A stretch of DNA of 64,000 bases, from the NCBI GenBank assembly GCA_900314715.1, contig OMWI01000002.1:1-64000 (forward strand), written 5' to 3'. Positions 38,670 through 47,724 of this stretch are shown piece by piece; within the stretch, counting starts at the first letter, position 1; each line of letters opens with the position of its first letter. The position numbers were made by a program, and so were the translations under genes. The notes beneath the pieces were generated by a model, which made no database searches, was not told the DNA's origin, and saw only the letters and a list, made by a program, of their open reading frames with translations. This DNA comes from an uncultured Prevotellaceae bacterium. Its GTDB lineage: Bacteria; Bacteroidota; Bacteroidia; Bacteroidales; Bacteroidaceae.

Positions 38670-39311
38670 TTACTTCTTATTATTTGCTTTGTCATCATCC
38701 AAGCGAAACGTGATGGGAATGGTGTATTTTACGCGTGTTGCTTCACCAAGCATCTTTCCTGGACACCATTTAGGCATTTGCTTTATTACTCGTAGAGCTT
38801 CAGCATCGAGTTTTGGATGAACGCTTTTAACCACCTTGAATTCACTCAAAGAACCGTCTTTCTCTATCATAAAACTACATACTACACGACCTTGTATTGC
38901 TGAATCTTTGCATTCCTTTGGATATATTACGTTTTGAGATAAATAAGTCATTAAGGCTTGTTGACCACCACGAAAACTTGGCATTTGTTCAACTACTCCA
39001 TCTAATACACGAGAAGTATCACTCTTTGCCGTTATTTTTTGAGGCGATTTAACAGGGGTTACAACTTGACTAAAGGATGTAAGAGGCATGAAACTCATTG
39101 ATAATCCAGCTACAACGACGGCTTTTCCAAGCAACCTACGAGCATTGAGTTCATGCTCAATGTATCTCATTTCGGCTTCACAAGCAGGACAAGTGCCGGC
39201 ACAATCCCCTTTGTGTGTACATGGTGTAGGAGCATAGCTAATGCCGTTTGCATCTGCTATTTGCTGCCTAATTGCTTTGAGTGTCTTGCAAATCTTCTTT
39301 CCCTGTTTCAT
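38670..39311 (-). CDS. TonB C-terminal-domain protein with N-terminal cysteine motif
   Basis: 213 residues from the ATG at 39311. The N-terminus is soluble and holds the cysteines of CTHKGDCAGTCPACE (31, 37, 41, 44), a possible metal site seen in many Bacteroidales proteins. A membrane segment follows (about 60-80, GKAVVVAGLSMSFMPL). The C-terminal half is a TonB_C domain (FRGGQQALMTYLSQNVIYP, VVCSFMIEKDGS, YTIPITFRL). It probably transmits energy to a TonB-dependent receptor, or acts as a signalling variant. No ExbB/ExbD is nearby. The -7 box overlapping an upstream ATG at 39338 rules that start out. Confidence 0.85.
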   Translation of the reverse strand: MKQGKKICKTLKAIRQQIADANGISYAPTPCTHKGDCAGTCPACEAEMRYIEHELNARRLLGKAVVVAGLSMSFMPLTSFSQVVTPVKSPQKITAKSDTSRVLDGVVEQMPSFRGGQQALMTYLSQNVIYPKECKDSAIQGRVVCSFMIEKDGSLSEFKVVKSVHPKLDAEALRVIKQMPKWCPGKMLGEATRVKYTIPITFRLDDDKANNKK

Positions 39312-39335
39312 AGCTTGTCTCCTTTGAATATGTTG

Positions 39336-39343
39336 CAAATATA
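39336..39343 (-). promoter_or_regulatory. -7 promoter box for the TonB-C gene
   Basis: TATATTTG on the minus strand, with the transcript start expected near 39330. It fixes the start codon at 39311. Confidence 0.6.
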
Positions 39344-39393
39344 CCTTATAAATCGTTTATCTACAAATAATAACGATGAAAACAGAAAGATAT

Positions 39394-39425
39394 TTTGCTT
39401 TTTTAATGATTAAATGATAACTTTG
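39394..39425 (+). promoter_or_regulatory. Promoter of the radical-SAM gene
   Basis: TTTG at 39394-39397 and TAACTTTG at 39418-39425, spacing 20. The ATG at 39430 is at or before the expected transcript start, so either the mRNA is leaderless or translation begins at 39451. Confidence 0.75.
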
Positions 39426-39450
39426 TCGCATGAATTCATTAGAAACCACA

Positions 39451-40059
39451 ATGGAAGTTCCCATCATTGGAATTAGTCGCCATCGATTGGGAAGAGATGG
39501 AAAGGGAGTCACTACGCTCGTTGCCTTTCATGGCTGTACGTTGCATTGCCGTTATTGCTTGAATCCGCAATGTCTCCAACCAGATTCTACGTGTCTTTTG
39601 ATGACACCCGATGAACTGATTGATGAATTGATGATTGACGATTTGTATTTCCAAGCCACGGGTGGTGGAGTTTGTTTTGGTGGTGGAGAACCATTGTTGC
39701 GAAGTGAATTTATTCGTGAGTTTCACTCTTTAGCTCCGAAGGAATGGCGTATTACGGTGGAAACATCGTTACAAGTGCCACGAAAGCAACTGGAAGAAGT
39801 CTTTCCGTTTGTGAATCATTATATCGTGGACATCAAAGATACTTCACCAGAAATATATAGACGTTATACGGGAGGACGAGTGGAATGCGCCTTGGAGAAT
39901 CTGCAATGGCTCGTCAATCAAGGTGTTGCTAACCGCATCGTTGTTCGACTTCCCCATATTCCTGATTTCAATACCGTGGATGATGTCGCTCATAGTCGTC
40001 GATTATTGGAAGCTATGGGAATCACTCTCTTTGATGAATTTACATACGTCACCGTATAA
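39451..40059 (+). CDS. Radical-SAM protein, glycyl-radical-enzyme activase-like (PflA/NrdG type)
   Basis: 202 residues from Met at 39451 (an upstream ATG at 39430 adds seven). The CxxxCxxC iron-sulfur motif GCTLHCRYC sits at 29-36. It has the SAM-binding GGGEPLL, and HYIVDIKD as in pyruvate-formate-lyase activases. It would make a glycyl radical on a partner enzyme, but no glycyl-radical enzyme gene is in the window, so the partner is unknown. A GGGVCFGGGEP sequence replaces the usual VTFSGGEP. The gene stands alone, with a strong promoter in front and repeat DNA behind. Confidence 0.82.
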   Translation: MEVPIIGISRHRLGRDGKGVTTLVAFHGCTLHCRYCLNPQCLQPDSTCLLMTPDELIDELMIDDLYFQATGGGVCFGGGEPLLRSEFIREFHSLAPKEWRITVETSLQVPRKQLEEVFPFVNHYIVDIKDTSPEIYRRYTGGRVECALENLQWLVNQGVANRIVVRLPHIPDFNTVDDVAHSRRLLEAMGITLFDEFTYVTV

Positions 40060-40067
40060 AACCAAAT

Positions 40068-40177
40068 GTATAGGTTTTGTATTTTTACTGTATACACGTT
40101 GTATTTAAGCCAAATACACCGTGTATATGGGTGAAATACACGGTGTATATACGTTGAATACACTCTATAAACCAAAC
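40068..40177. repeat. Tandem array with a 22-bp period
   Basis: Five units start at about 40068, 40090, 40112, 40134 and 40156, with exactly 22-bp steps. The central units contain palindromes (TACACCGTGTA, TACACGGTGTA). It has the same period as the array at 14.4 kb but a different sequence. It fills the gap between two convergent genes. Confidence 0.8.
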
Positions 40178-40199
40178 TTTCCTATCTTCAAAGCCTACA

Positions 40200-40841
40200 T
40201 TAAAGACTTTGTGACATCAATTCTTCCAATTCAGAATCGGATTTTTCGTAGATTTCATTTGGTTTATAAAAATGGGTGAGCATGGTGGCAAATACCTTGT
40301 TTTTGTAGATGAAAACAAAGTCATAGTAGCCTGGATTGACCTCTTCAGGATGAAGGTAAAACGAACCCCAATGGTTGTTTTCTTCTTCGTTAGGATCTTT
40401 GTTCAGTTCACATTCTTGAATATAGCCAGGCGTCTCGTTGTTCAAAGAGTTTTTCGTGTAAAAACTTTGGTCTTCCTTATGCGCGAAAACCATCACCTTG
40501 ATACCAGATGCAGCATTGGCTTGTGGATGAAACTCTATCCATTCGTCAAGTTCAAAAACAGAGCGGATTCCTTCAGTGGCGTATGGCTTATGGTTGAAAC
40601 TTTCGCTTCCACAACGGTTGCCAAACAAACTCAAGGCGGTCATGATAGGTTGCTCTCCCTCTTTGAGGTTTACGAAATAGAGTTTGCCAAGAACTATTGT
40701 ATCTTGAATTTGTGCGGCATTAGTAACGATATAATTGTCGTCGATGATGTTGGCGAGGCTTGTTGCACTCGCATATACGCCATTGTTGAATGTTGAAAAC
40801 GCGGCAAGTCCTGCGACTAAAAGAATTGAAAGCTTTTTCAT
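40200..40841 (-). CDS. Exported protein of unknown function
   Basis: I do not recognise the family. The 213 residues have a signal peptide (about 1-25, LVAGLAAFSTFNNGVYA) and an acidic soluble body (DEWIEFHPQANAASG, YDFVFIYKNKVFA) ending in ELEELMSQSL. It is third in an operon with a PCMD lipoprotein and a small barrel protein, 11 bases after the latter, so it may be a periplasmic or surface partner of those two. Confidence 0.65.
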   Translation of the reverse strand: MKKLSILLVAGLAAFSTFNNGVYASATSLANIIDDNYIVTNAAQIQDTIVLGKLYFVNLKEGEQPIMTALSLFGNRCGSESFNHKPYATEGIRSVFELDEWIEFHPQANAASGIKVMVFAHKEDQSFYTKNSLNNETPGYIQECELNKDPNEEENNHWGSFYLHPEEVNPGYYDFVFIYKNKVFATMLTHFYKPNEIYEKSDSELEELMSQSL

Positions 40842-40852
40842 AAGCCTGTCTG

Positions 40853-41608
40853 TTAGAATTTATAGAATGCGCTGATGGTTCCGTAAATAGGGTAGAGGGT
40901 TTGTTCTACAGTCTTGAAATCATTCTTGAAGATACCGTTGAGACCCCAGTTAAGGTCGGCAGAAACACCGATGTTCTTGTGTACTTGCCAATCTACGCCT
41001 GCACCAATACCCATTTGTAAGTTTCTCATGTCATCGCTAAAATCGTATGTGGCTCTTTCGTTCTCCTCGGTTCCCATTGACACTTTAGGACCCGTAGGAT
41101 CACCTTGACGCAAATAACCATCATATACGTATCCACTGAAATCCTTGTTAACCAACAAGGAAAGATAAGGACCAGCCTTTAATAGAACACGATTACTCAA
41201 TTTGTAGGTAGCCTGAATGGGTACAGTAAACATCCATTCTGTTACTTTTTGCTTCACATGTCCCGTATAGAGACCGTTCATCACGCTTTCTCCCTTTTTC
41301 ACTTCCATGCGGTAAGCCTTGGTTGTTGCCTCCGCATCCATTCCCTTGTTTTCCATGTGGAAGCCAATCATCACTCCCCAGTTTGAATAAACGGTTTTCA
41401 TGCTTTCAACACCTATCAAGAATGATGGAGTGAGTTTGTATGAATCAATGCTACGGATGGTAGCAGGAATGCCGATAGGAGCCGTTCCGCCAATGCTATA
41501 TCCAATTCTTATCTTAAATTCTGCGTTGCTCATTAAACCTTCAGCAACAGCTTGGCTTTGATGCTGCATGGCAAGCAGCAATGTGAACAATACTATAATC
41601 TTTTTCAT
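40853..41608 (-). CDS. Outer-membrane beta-barrel protein
   Basis: 251 residues from the ATG at 41608 (nine codons inside a longer frame). It has a signal peptide (MKKIIVLFTLLLAMQHQSQA). Repeated amphipathic strands follow (FKIRIGYSIGG, WMFTVPIQATYKLSNRVLLKAGPYLSLL, MGIGAGVDWQVHKNIGVSADL), ending YPIYGTISAFYKF, a barrel-closing strand with terminal Phe. It belongs to the PorT/PF13568 class of small barrels. It starts 10 bases after the PCMD gene. Confidence 0.82.
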   Translation of the reverse strand: MKKIIVLFTLLLAMQHQSQAVAEGLMSNAEFKIRIGYSIGGTAPIGIPATIRSIDSYKLTPSFLIGVESMKTVYSNWGVMIGFHMENKGMDAEATTKAYRMEVKKGESVMNGLYTGHVKQKVTEWMFTVPIQATYKLSNRVLLKAGPYLSLLVNKDFSGYVYDGYLRQGDPTGPKVSMGTEENERATYDFSDDMRNLQMGIGAGVDWQVHKNIGVSADLNWGLNGIFKNDFKTVEQTLYPIYGTISAFYKF

Positions 41609-41618
41609 CGTGTAAATT

Positions 41619-42779
41619 CTATTTTTCCTTTTCAAGGGAGATTACTACTTTGTCGATATATAATGTACTTCCGATAGCTCCACAGAAATTGGCGCCTTCC
41701 TTACTTGAAGAGAATACAAGTGCAAGGTTATATCCTCTATAACTTAAAATGTCTGGATTAATGGGAGCAACATCTTTAAAAACCATCTCGAAAGGTTTCC
41801 ATTCGTTGGTTGGTGGCAATGATTCAACACGTGCTTTGCTTACGACATATTTGCTATTTAATACGTTACCACCATCTAATACAACAGGATTTCCTTCTTC
41901 ATCTATGTTGCGATAAAGTACAGCGTATGCATCTGCCTCATCGGTCTTGTTTGGAACGACATTATTTTCAGCATCCCTGTATTCTGCTCCTGGTTGATAC
42001 TTATAATAACCAGTTACCTTAATAGGTTCTGTAGTAAATGTATAATTTTTGCCCATCTTCGTAGATGCAAGAGAATTAGTCAATGCAGAGTTCACGTCGA
42101 ATGCGCCTATAAACAAATTACCAGCTGCAATGTATTTATGGACTGTTTCTGCCATTTTACCAGCATTCAGAGTTTGCATCTTCACGCATTTACCCTCATA
42201 TCCATTGGCATCGGGAACGGTAGGATATTCTTCTGGTTTCAAATTAGAATTACCCATTCCAAAACCTTGGTTTCCTGTTGCCCATAGATTTATCTTGTTA
42301 CCTTTGCTGTCAAATTCATACCAAGTATAGTAGCTGCACTTTATTAACCATATATCATAGGTGGTTAACTCGAAATTCTCAAAATTATAATCGGTAGGAA
42401 ATTCTGCTTCGCGGAATATTACTTTGTATTCACGTTTCCATGATCCGTCTTGAGATGTTACCGTGTAAGTAACGGGACCATCCTTGAAATCTTGTTCCGA
42501 ACCATTGGCTGGTTGGATGGTTGCTCCAGGAGTGATGTTGAAATGAAGAGGTATCTTAGGAAGCGAATTCATGGACTTCACCGTAAACGTAATGGTGTTG
42601 GTAGCGTAAAGCACCTCGTTAACTCGCATGTCAGTTTCTGGTTGGTAGAACCACTCCTTGTATTGGTCACCTTCTACCCACGCACTTAAAATGTCGCACT
42701 CTTTGTTAGCTTCTTCATCTTTTATGCATGACGTGAGCAAAAATACAAATAAAAGAATGTAATACGGATAATACTTCAT
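41619..42779 (-). CDS. PCMD-domain surface lipoprotein
   Basis: 386 residues with a lipoprotein signal (LLTSC, Cys18) followed by IKDEE, an acidic surface-export-like patch. A short N-terminal Ig-like region is followed by a putative carbohydrate metabolism domain (PCMD): WATGNQGFGMG, the aldehyde-type KMQT stretch, GAFDVNSALTNSLAS, KVTGYYKYQPG and GSTLYIDKVVISLE. These proteins probably bind glycans or form part of pilus/envelope structures; no specific function is proven. First gene of a three-gene operon, with a -7 box 30 bases upstream. Confidence 0.85.
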   Translation of the reverse strand: MKYYPYYILLFVFLLTSCIKDEEANKECDILSAWVEGDQYKEWFYQPETDMRVNEVLYATNTITFTVKSMNSLPKIPLHFNITPGATIQPANGSEQDFKDGPVTYTVTSQDGSWKREYKVIFREAEFPTDYNFENFELTTYDIWLIKCSYYTWYEFDSKGNKINLWATGNQGFGMGNSNLKPEEYPTVPDANGYEGKCVKMQTLNAGKMAETVHKYIAAGNLFIGAFDVNSALTNSLASTKMGKNYTFTTEPIKVTGYYKYQPGAEYRDAENNVVPNKTDEADAYAVLYRNIDEEGNPVVLDGGNVLNSKYVVSKARVESLPPTNEWKPFEMVFKDVAPINPDILSYRGYNLALVFSSSKEGANFCGAIGSTLYIDKVVISLEKEK

Positions 42780-42808
42780 GATGTATATTGTTAGTTTTTA
42801 AACGGTTG

Positions 42809-42816
42809 CAAAGTTA
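42809..42816 (-). promoter_or_regulatory. -7 promoter box for the PCMD-barrel-hypothetical operon
   Basis: TAACTTTG on the minus strand, with ATTG near the -33 position (42837-42840). The leader is about 25-30 bases. Confidence 0.65.
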
Positions 42817-42907
42817 CCAACAATTATCTATTTGAGCAATTTTTTGATTATAAAAATGAATGATTGCACGGGTAATAATCTCATCTTTTGACATGGCTCA
42901 ATAATAA

Positions 42908-42937
42908 AGGGGAGCTTCCTGTCATGAAAACTCCCCT
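42908..42937 (-). terminator. Terminator of the arabinose operon
   Basis: AGGGGAG and CTCCCCT (42908-42914 and 42931-42937) form a 7-bp GC-rich stem about 28 bases after the kinase stop, followed on the minus strand by TTATTATT. Confidence 0.7.
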
Positions 42938-42964
42938 CTATGAAGATGATAAGATACTTATACC

Positions 42965-44566
42965 TTATTTCTTAGATGCAACGGCACATTGCTCAACAGC
43001 CAAACCAGCCTTGTAGTTTTCAACATACTTGTTGAATCCTTCAACTTCCTCTGGTGTTGGTGCAATCTCTACGCCTGCTGTACCTGCAAATACTACTTTG
43101 TCAAGATAGTCAGCAAGTGACAGTTGTTCCTTGTTGTTGATTTGGAATGCTGCCAACAATGCAATACCCCATGCGCCACCTTCGCCAGCGGTCTCCATCA
43201 CTGTGATAGGTGAGTTGAGAGCTGCTGCCAAGAAACGCTGACCAACTCCCTGCGTCTTGAACAGACCACCGTGTCCAGTGATATTGTCAACTTCTACATG
43301 CTCTTGGTCGAACAATACGTCGTTACCAATCTTCAACACGCAAATTGAAGAGTAGAGTTGTGCACGCATAAAGTTAGCCAAGTTGAACTCGTCTTCTGGA
43401 GAGCGCATGAAGAGAGGACGACCCTCATTCACGCCCATCACGGGTTCACCTGAGATATAGTTGTAAGCTACCAAACCACCGCAATCGGGATCACCCTGTA
43501 ATGCATGGTTGTAGAGTACGCGATAAACCATGTGCTTGTCTTGTACCTTTCCGATGAGTTTTTCGTATTCACGGAACAACTTCACCCATGCGTTGAGTTC
43601 GCTGGTACAGTTGTTACAATGAACCATAGCAACGAGTGAACCATCAGGAGTGGTTACCAAGTCAATCATCTCGTAAGGCTTTGATAATGGCTTCTCAAGT
43701 ACAATCATCGAGAACGAAGATGTACCAGCAGAAACATTACCTGTGCGTTGCTTAACGGCATTGGTAGCTACCATTCCCGTACCAGCATCTCCTTCAGGAG
43801 GACAGATTGGGCAACCTGCTTTCAACGTACCAGAAGGATCGAGCTTCAATGCGCCAGCTTCTGACAAAGTACCAGCATTAGCACCAGCAACGAGCACCTT
43901 TGGTAAGATGTCGAGCAATTTCCATGCATAACCCTTTGGAGCAATCAGTTCGTCGAACTTCTTCACCATTGTAGCATCGTAGTCCTTTGTTGCGGGGTCG
44001 ATAGGTAACATACCTGAAGCATCGCCAATACCCAACACTCTCTCACCTGTCAATTGCCAGTGGATATAACCAGCAAGAGTGGTCAGGAAGTTGATATCTT
44101 TTACGTGCTCTTCACCATCGAGGATGCATTGATAGAGGTGTGAGATACTCCAACGCAAAGGAATGTTGTAGTTGAAGAGGCTTGACAATTCAGCGGCAGC
44201 CTTACCCGTGTTGGTGTTGCGCCAAGTACGGAAAGGAACGAGAATTTCCTCACGCTCGTTGAATGCCATGTAGCCGTGCATCATAGCAGAGAAACCGATG
44301 GCAGCAAGTGCGTGGATTTCGCAATCGTATTGATTCTTCACGCTTGTGCGCAAATCAGCATAACACTCTTGCAAACCGTGCCAGATTTCATTGATGCTAT
44401 AAGTCCACAGACCATCCACGAGTTGGTTTTCCCACTCGTAAGCACCTTGGGCGATAGGCTTGTTTTCACCGTTGATAAGAACGGCCTTAATACGTGTAGA
44501 GCCAAACTCGATACCGAGAATCGCCTTACCGCTTTCAATGGTTTGTTTAGCTGCGTTCAAATCCAT
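42965..44566 (-). CDS. araB: FGGY-family ribulokinase
   Basis: Phosphorylates L-ribulose to L-ribulose-5-phosphate. The 533 residues show the FGGY kinase fold: EFGSTRIKAVLI near the N-terminus, FSAMMHGYMAF, the active-site Asp region GDASGMLPID, EGDAGTGMVATNAV, TGNVSAGTSSFSM, and C-terminal ETAGEGGAWGIALLAA. It lies 3 bases after araA. The order araD-araA-kinase is that of the Bacteroides arabinose operon, where the kinase is sometimes annotated as xylulokinase; the context favours ribulokinase. Confidence 0.9.
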   Translation of the reverse strand: MDLNAAKQTIESGKAILGIEFGSTRIKAVLINGENKPIAQGAYEWENQLVDGLWTYSINEIWHGLQECYADLRTSVKNQYDCEIHALAAIGFSAMMHGYMAFNEREEILVPFRTWRNTNTGKAAAELSSLFNYNIPLRWSISHLYQCILDGEEHVKDINFLTTLAGYIHWQLTGERVLGIGDASGMLPIDPATKDYDATMVKKFDELIAPKGYAWKLLDILPKVLVAGANAGTLSEAGALKLDPSGTLKAGCPICPPEGDAGTGMVATNAVKQRTGNVSAGTSSFSMIVLEKPLSKPYEMIDLVTTPDGSLVAMVHCNNCTSELNAWVKLFREYEKLIGKVQDKHMVYRVLYNHALQGDPDCGGLVAYNYISGEPVMGVNEGRPLFMRSPEDEFNLANFMRAQLYSSICVLKIGNDVLFDQEHVEVDNITGHGGLFKTQGVGQRFLAAALNSPITVMETAGEGGAWGIALLAAFQINNKEQLSLADYLDKVVFAGTAGVEIAPTPEEVEGFNKYVENYKAGLAVEQCAVASKK

Positions 44567-44569
44567 ATC

Positions 44570-46111
44570 TTACTTCAGGGCTTTATTCAACATGTAATAA
44601 ACTTCGTTGTTGCGCAATTGCTGCTTGAAGTCGCTGGTATTGGTGTCCTTGTTAATCTTGACATATTCGATACCTGCCATTTCTGCGAAGTCTTCCCAAT
44701 ACTCCTCTGTGATGTCGTAAGAGAATGCGCTATGGTGTGTACCACCTGCCAAAATCCAAGCGCCTGCACCGATTTCGAATGTGGGTTGTGGAACCCAAAG
44801 AGCAGAAGCAACGGGCAAGTTTGGCATTGGTTTTGGTTCGATACACTCTACTTCCTGAGAAATGAGACGGAAGCGGTTGCCTAAGTCAACAACAGTAGCC
44901 TTGATACCACGACCTACCTTAGAGGTGAACACGAGGCGAGCGGTCTGCTGCTTGCGAATACCGATACCGAGGAAGTGAACTTCGAGTTTTGGTTTGTCAA
45001 CGGCGATAAGTGGACATACTTCGAGCATGTGGCTCTGCAAGCAAGAACTGCGGTCGCCAGCGAAGTTGAGGGTGTAGTCCTCGAGGAATGAACAACCTGT
45101 TGGCAATCCTTGAGAGATAACCCAGAGTGAACGATAGAGACAAGCGGTCTTCCAGTCGCCTTCAGCACCGAAACCGATACCTTCAGCCATCAAGCGTTGT
45201 GAAGCGAGACCTGGAATCTGGTCGAAGCCTACGAAGTTAGGATTGTCGATGTCTGCATCGCCTAAGTCGTCGAAGTTGGTGGTAAATGCGGTTGCACCTT
45301 CGTCTTTCAATACGCGACGGAGAGCAATCTCTGCCTTAGCAGCATTCTTTACCTTCTCCCAATATACTTCCTCGCCACTCTCGTCAATCTTGATGGTGTA
45401 CTCCTTCTTGTATTCCTCTACAAGTGCGCAAGCCTCTTCTTCGGTTACTTGCTTGAAGTATTGCATCAAAGAACTAACTGGATAGTAGTCAACGTGATAA
45501 CCCAAACGTTGTTCGAATTCTACGCGGTCGCCATCGGTTACGGCTACGTTGTTCATGTTCATACCGAACATCAGACAACGAACGTTCTTTGCGTCAGCAA
45601 CACCAGCGGCTACACGTGCCCAAACAGCAATCTGCTTCTGAGCAGCTTCGTCTTTCCAATAACCACAAACCACCTTGCGAGGAACGCGCATACGGGTGCA
45701 GATATGACCAAACTCGATGTCTCCGTGAGCACTTTGGTTCAGGTTCATGAAGTCCATATCCATCGTATCCCAAGGAATCTCGGCGTTGTATTGTGTGTGG
45801 AAGTGGAGCAATGGCTTTTGCAATGCTTGCAAACCCTTAATCCACATCTTAGCGGGTGAGAAAGTGTGCATCCAAGTGATGATACCTACACACTTGTCGT
45901 CGTTATTGGCAGCTTTCATCACGTCCTCTACTTCTTTCGAACTGTTGGCTGTTCCTTTGTAAACTACCTGAATGGGAAGGTTACCACTTTGGTTCAGTCC
46001 ATCCACCATTTCCTTAGAGTGAGCGTCAACTGCGATAACTGCATCACCACCATAAAGTAACTGTGCACCAGTTACCCACCATACTTCTAAATTCTCAAAT
46101 GCTTTTGCCAT
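44570..46111 (-). CDS. araA: L-arabinose isomerase
   Basis: Converts L-arabinose to L-ribulose in the cytosol. The 513-residue length is typical. The metal and catalytic residues are in EGIGFGAEGDWKTA, CSFLEDYTLNF, SHMLEVCP and AGGTHHSAFS. FWVVTGAQLLYG-type N-terminus (VWWVTGAQLLYGG) and HTFSPAKMWIKGL are also diagnostic. It is translated just before the kinase gene. Confidence 0.97.
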   Translation of the reverse strand: MAKAFENLEVWWVTGAQLLYGGDAVIAVDAHSKEMVDGLNQSGNLPIQVVYKGTANSSKEVEDVMKAANNDDKCVGIITWMHTFSPAKMWIKGLQALQKPLLHFHTQYNAEIPWDTMDMDFMNLNQSAHGDIEFGHICTRMRVPRKVVCGYWKDEAAQKQIAVWARVAAGVADAKNVRCLMFGMNMNNVAVTDGDRVEFEQRLGYHVDYYPVSSLMQYFKQVTEEEACALVEEYKKEYTIKIDESGEEVYWEKVKNAAKAEIALRRVLKDEGATAFTTNFDDLGDADIDNPNFVGFDQIPGLASQRLMAEGIGFGAEGDWKTACLYRSLWVISQGLPTGCSFLEDYTLNFAGDRSSCLQSHMLEVCPLIAVDKPKLEVHFLGIGIRKQQTARLVFTSKVGRGIKATVVDLGNRFRLISQEVECIEPKPMPNLPVASALWVPQPTFEIGAGAWILAGGTHHSAFSYDITEEYWEDFAEMAGIEYVKINKDTNTSDFKQQLRNNEVYYMLNKALK

Positions 46112-46238
46112 AATTAAATTTTTTATTGAAGATTGAAGATTGAAGATTGAAGATTTAGCTTCGCCTAATCAACAAACTCAGTCAACAGCCTTCTTGGTTA
46201 GTAAATAATATTATAAATTCTCTTTGGTTTTTCAATTT
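46112..46238. repeat. Short repeat in the araD-araA gap
   Basis: Four GAAGATT words stand in tandem (about 46129-46156), followed by TAGCTTCGCCTAATC, resembling repeats around the phosphatase gene at 16-17.4 kb. On the far side TTTTCAATCTTTTTT is partly complementary. It may fold as an intra-operon hairpin. Confidence 0.5.
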
Positions 46239-46943
46239 TCAATCTTTTTTCTTTTGTCCGTAATATGCGTTAGGACCATGTTTCCTGCTGAAATGCTTTT
46301 CGATGAGGAGTGGGTTCATCGTCGTTTGAGGATTCACGGAATAAGAAACGAAGGCCATTTTTGCCACTTGTTCCATCACAACGGCATTGTAAACGGCGTT
46401 GTCTGCATCCTTTCCCCATGAGAATGGACCATGATTCTTCACCAATACACCAGGAGTGTGAACGGGATTGATGTTACCACTCTTGATACGCTTCACGATT
46501 ACGTTACCAGTTTCCAATTCATACTCACCTTTCACTTCTGATTCAGTCATGTCGTCGGTGCATGGAATGGCATCATGGAAATAGTCGGCATGTGTCGTTC
46601 CGATATTGGGAATGTCCTTACCAGCTTGCGCCCATGCGGTGGCGTATGTAGAATGTGTGTGAACGATACCGCCAATTTCGGGGAACTCACGATATAATAC
46701 AAGGTGAGTGGGAGTGTCAGATGATGGATTCAAATCACCTTCAACCACCTTACCGGTTTGTAAGTCCACCACAACCATGTCGGATGCTTTCATCGTGTCG
46801 TAGCTAACGCCTGATGGCTTGATAACTACCAATCCCTTTTCACGGTCGATGCCAGAAACATTTCCCCAAGTGAAAATGACGAGGTTGTGCTTTACCAAAT
46901 CCAAGTTAGCACGAAATACTTTTTCTTTTAGTTCTTCTAACAT
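46239..46943 (-). CDS. araD: L-ribulose-5-phosphate 4-epimerase
   Basis: Converts L-ribulose-5-phosphate to D-xylulose-5-phosphate, which feeds the pentose phosphate pathway. The 234 residues have the class II aldolase/epimerase zinc site [24 protein letters not shown], and the third zinc His in [11 protein letters not shown]. The gene sits 26 bases after the regulator gene. Confidence 0.97.
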   Translation of the reverse strand: MLEELKEKVFRANLDLVKHNLVIFTWGNVSGIDREKGLVVIKPSGVSYDTMKASDMVVVDLQTGKVVEGDLNPSSDTPTHLVLYREFPEIGGIVHTHSTYATAWAQAGKDIPNIGTTHADYFHDAIPCTDDMTESEVKGEYELETGNVIVKRIKSGNINPVHTPGVLVKNHGPFSWGKDADNAVYNAVVMEQVAKMAFVSYSVNPQTTMNPLLIEKHFSRKHGPNAYYGQKKKD

Positions 46944-46969
46944 AATACTAATGATGAATTACTTTTAAG

Positions 46970-47647
46970 TTATAGTTTAAATGTAGGGTCTTCATTATAC
47001 GTCTTCTTGTTGAAACGATAGAGTGCCGCACCACGTTTGGAGTGGAATTTATCAATCAAGTCGGTCTTTTCAATAAAGTCGAATGTCTTGATGCGCTTAC
47101 GGAAATTGCGCTTGTCGATTTCCTGGCCCAAAATGGCTTCGTACACTCGTTGTAGTTGGGTCAACGTAAACAGACTTGGCAATAAGTTGAAACTCAATGG
47201 TTCTGTCTTGATTCTCTGGCGAAGCAAGAAAATCGCCTTCTTAATCATCTCGTTGTGGTCAGAATACAATTTCGGCATTTCGTCGAGATTGAACCATTCA
47301 AGTCCGTATTGTTCCCTAAGGGAATCGTCATAGTCTTTCACGTTGATGAGAGCGCAATAGGCAATGGAGATAACCCTTTCTCCTGGGTCACGGTCGATAG
47401 CGCCAAACGCCCCAACTTGTTTCATGTAGAGTTTCCTTAACCCTGTGAGATTATAGAGCACGCGGTTGGCCGCGTCTTCCAAGTTCTCGTTAGAGTTGAC
47501 AAATCCTCCATACAGTGACCATTCTCCACGACCAGGGTCCATTTGTCTCTTGCCGATAAGTAATTTCAGTTTGTTACCCTCGAAGCCAAAGATAATGCAA
47601 TCTACGGAAACCCAAACTTTGGAATGTTCACTATAATACTGAGTCAT
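46970..47647 (-). CDS. NUDIX-type transcriptional regulator of arabinose genes (AraR-like)
   Basis: 225 residues: an N-terminal NUDIX-fold domain (SVDCIIFGFEGNKLKLLIGKR, WSLYGGFVNSNENLEDAANRVLYNLTG) and a C-terminal winged helix (FTLTQLQRVYEAILGQEID, FRKRIKTFDFI). The Nudix box lacks the REUXEE glutamates needed for hydrolysis, as in the Bacteroides AraR family that senses arabinose as a ligand. It probably represses or activates its own operon. Located between the transporter and araD. Confidence 0.9.
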   Translation of the reverse strand: MTQYYSEHSKVWVSVDCIIFGFEGNKLKLLIGKRQMDPGRGEWSLYGGFVNSNENLEDAANRVLYNLTGLRKLYMKQVGAFGAIDRDPGERVISIAYCALINVKDYDDSLREQYGLEWFNLDEMPKLYSDHNEMIKKAIFLLRQRIKTEPLSFNLLPSLFTLTQLQRVYEAILGQEIDKRNFRKRIKTFDFIEKTDLIDKFHSKRGAALYRFNKKTYNEDPTFKL

Positions 47648-47724
47648 TATTATAAATAGGTGTTAGTATTGACGAATCCCGAATGCTCGCGACGGGCAAG
47701 ATTCGGAATCCGTCGTTATTGTTA

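Noticed and set aside
40068..40177. CRISPR array or integron attC sites
   Set aside because: The 22-bp units have no spacers and no attC core features, and there is no integrase.
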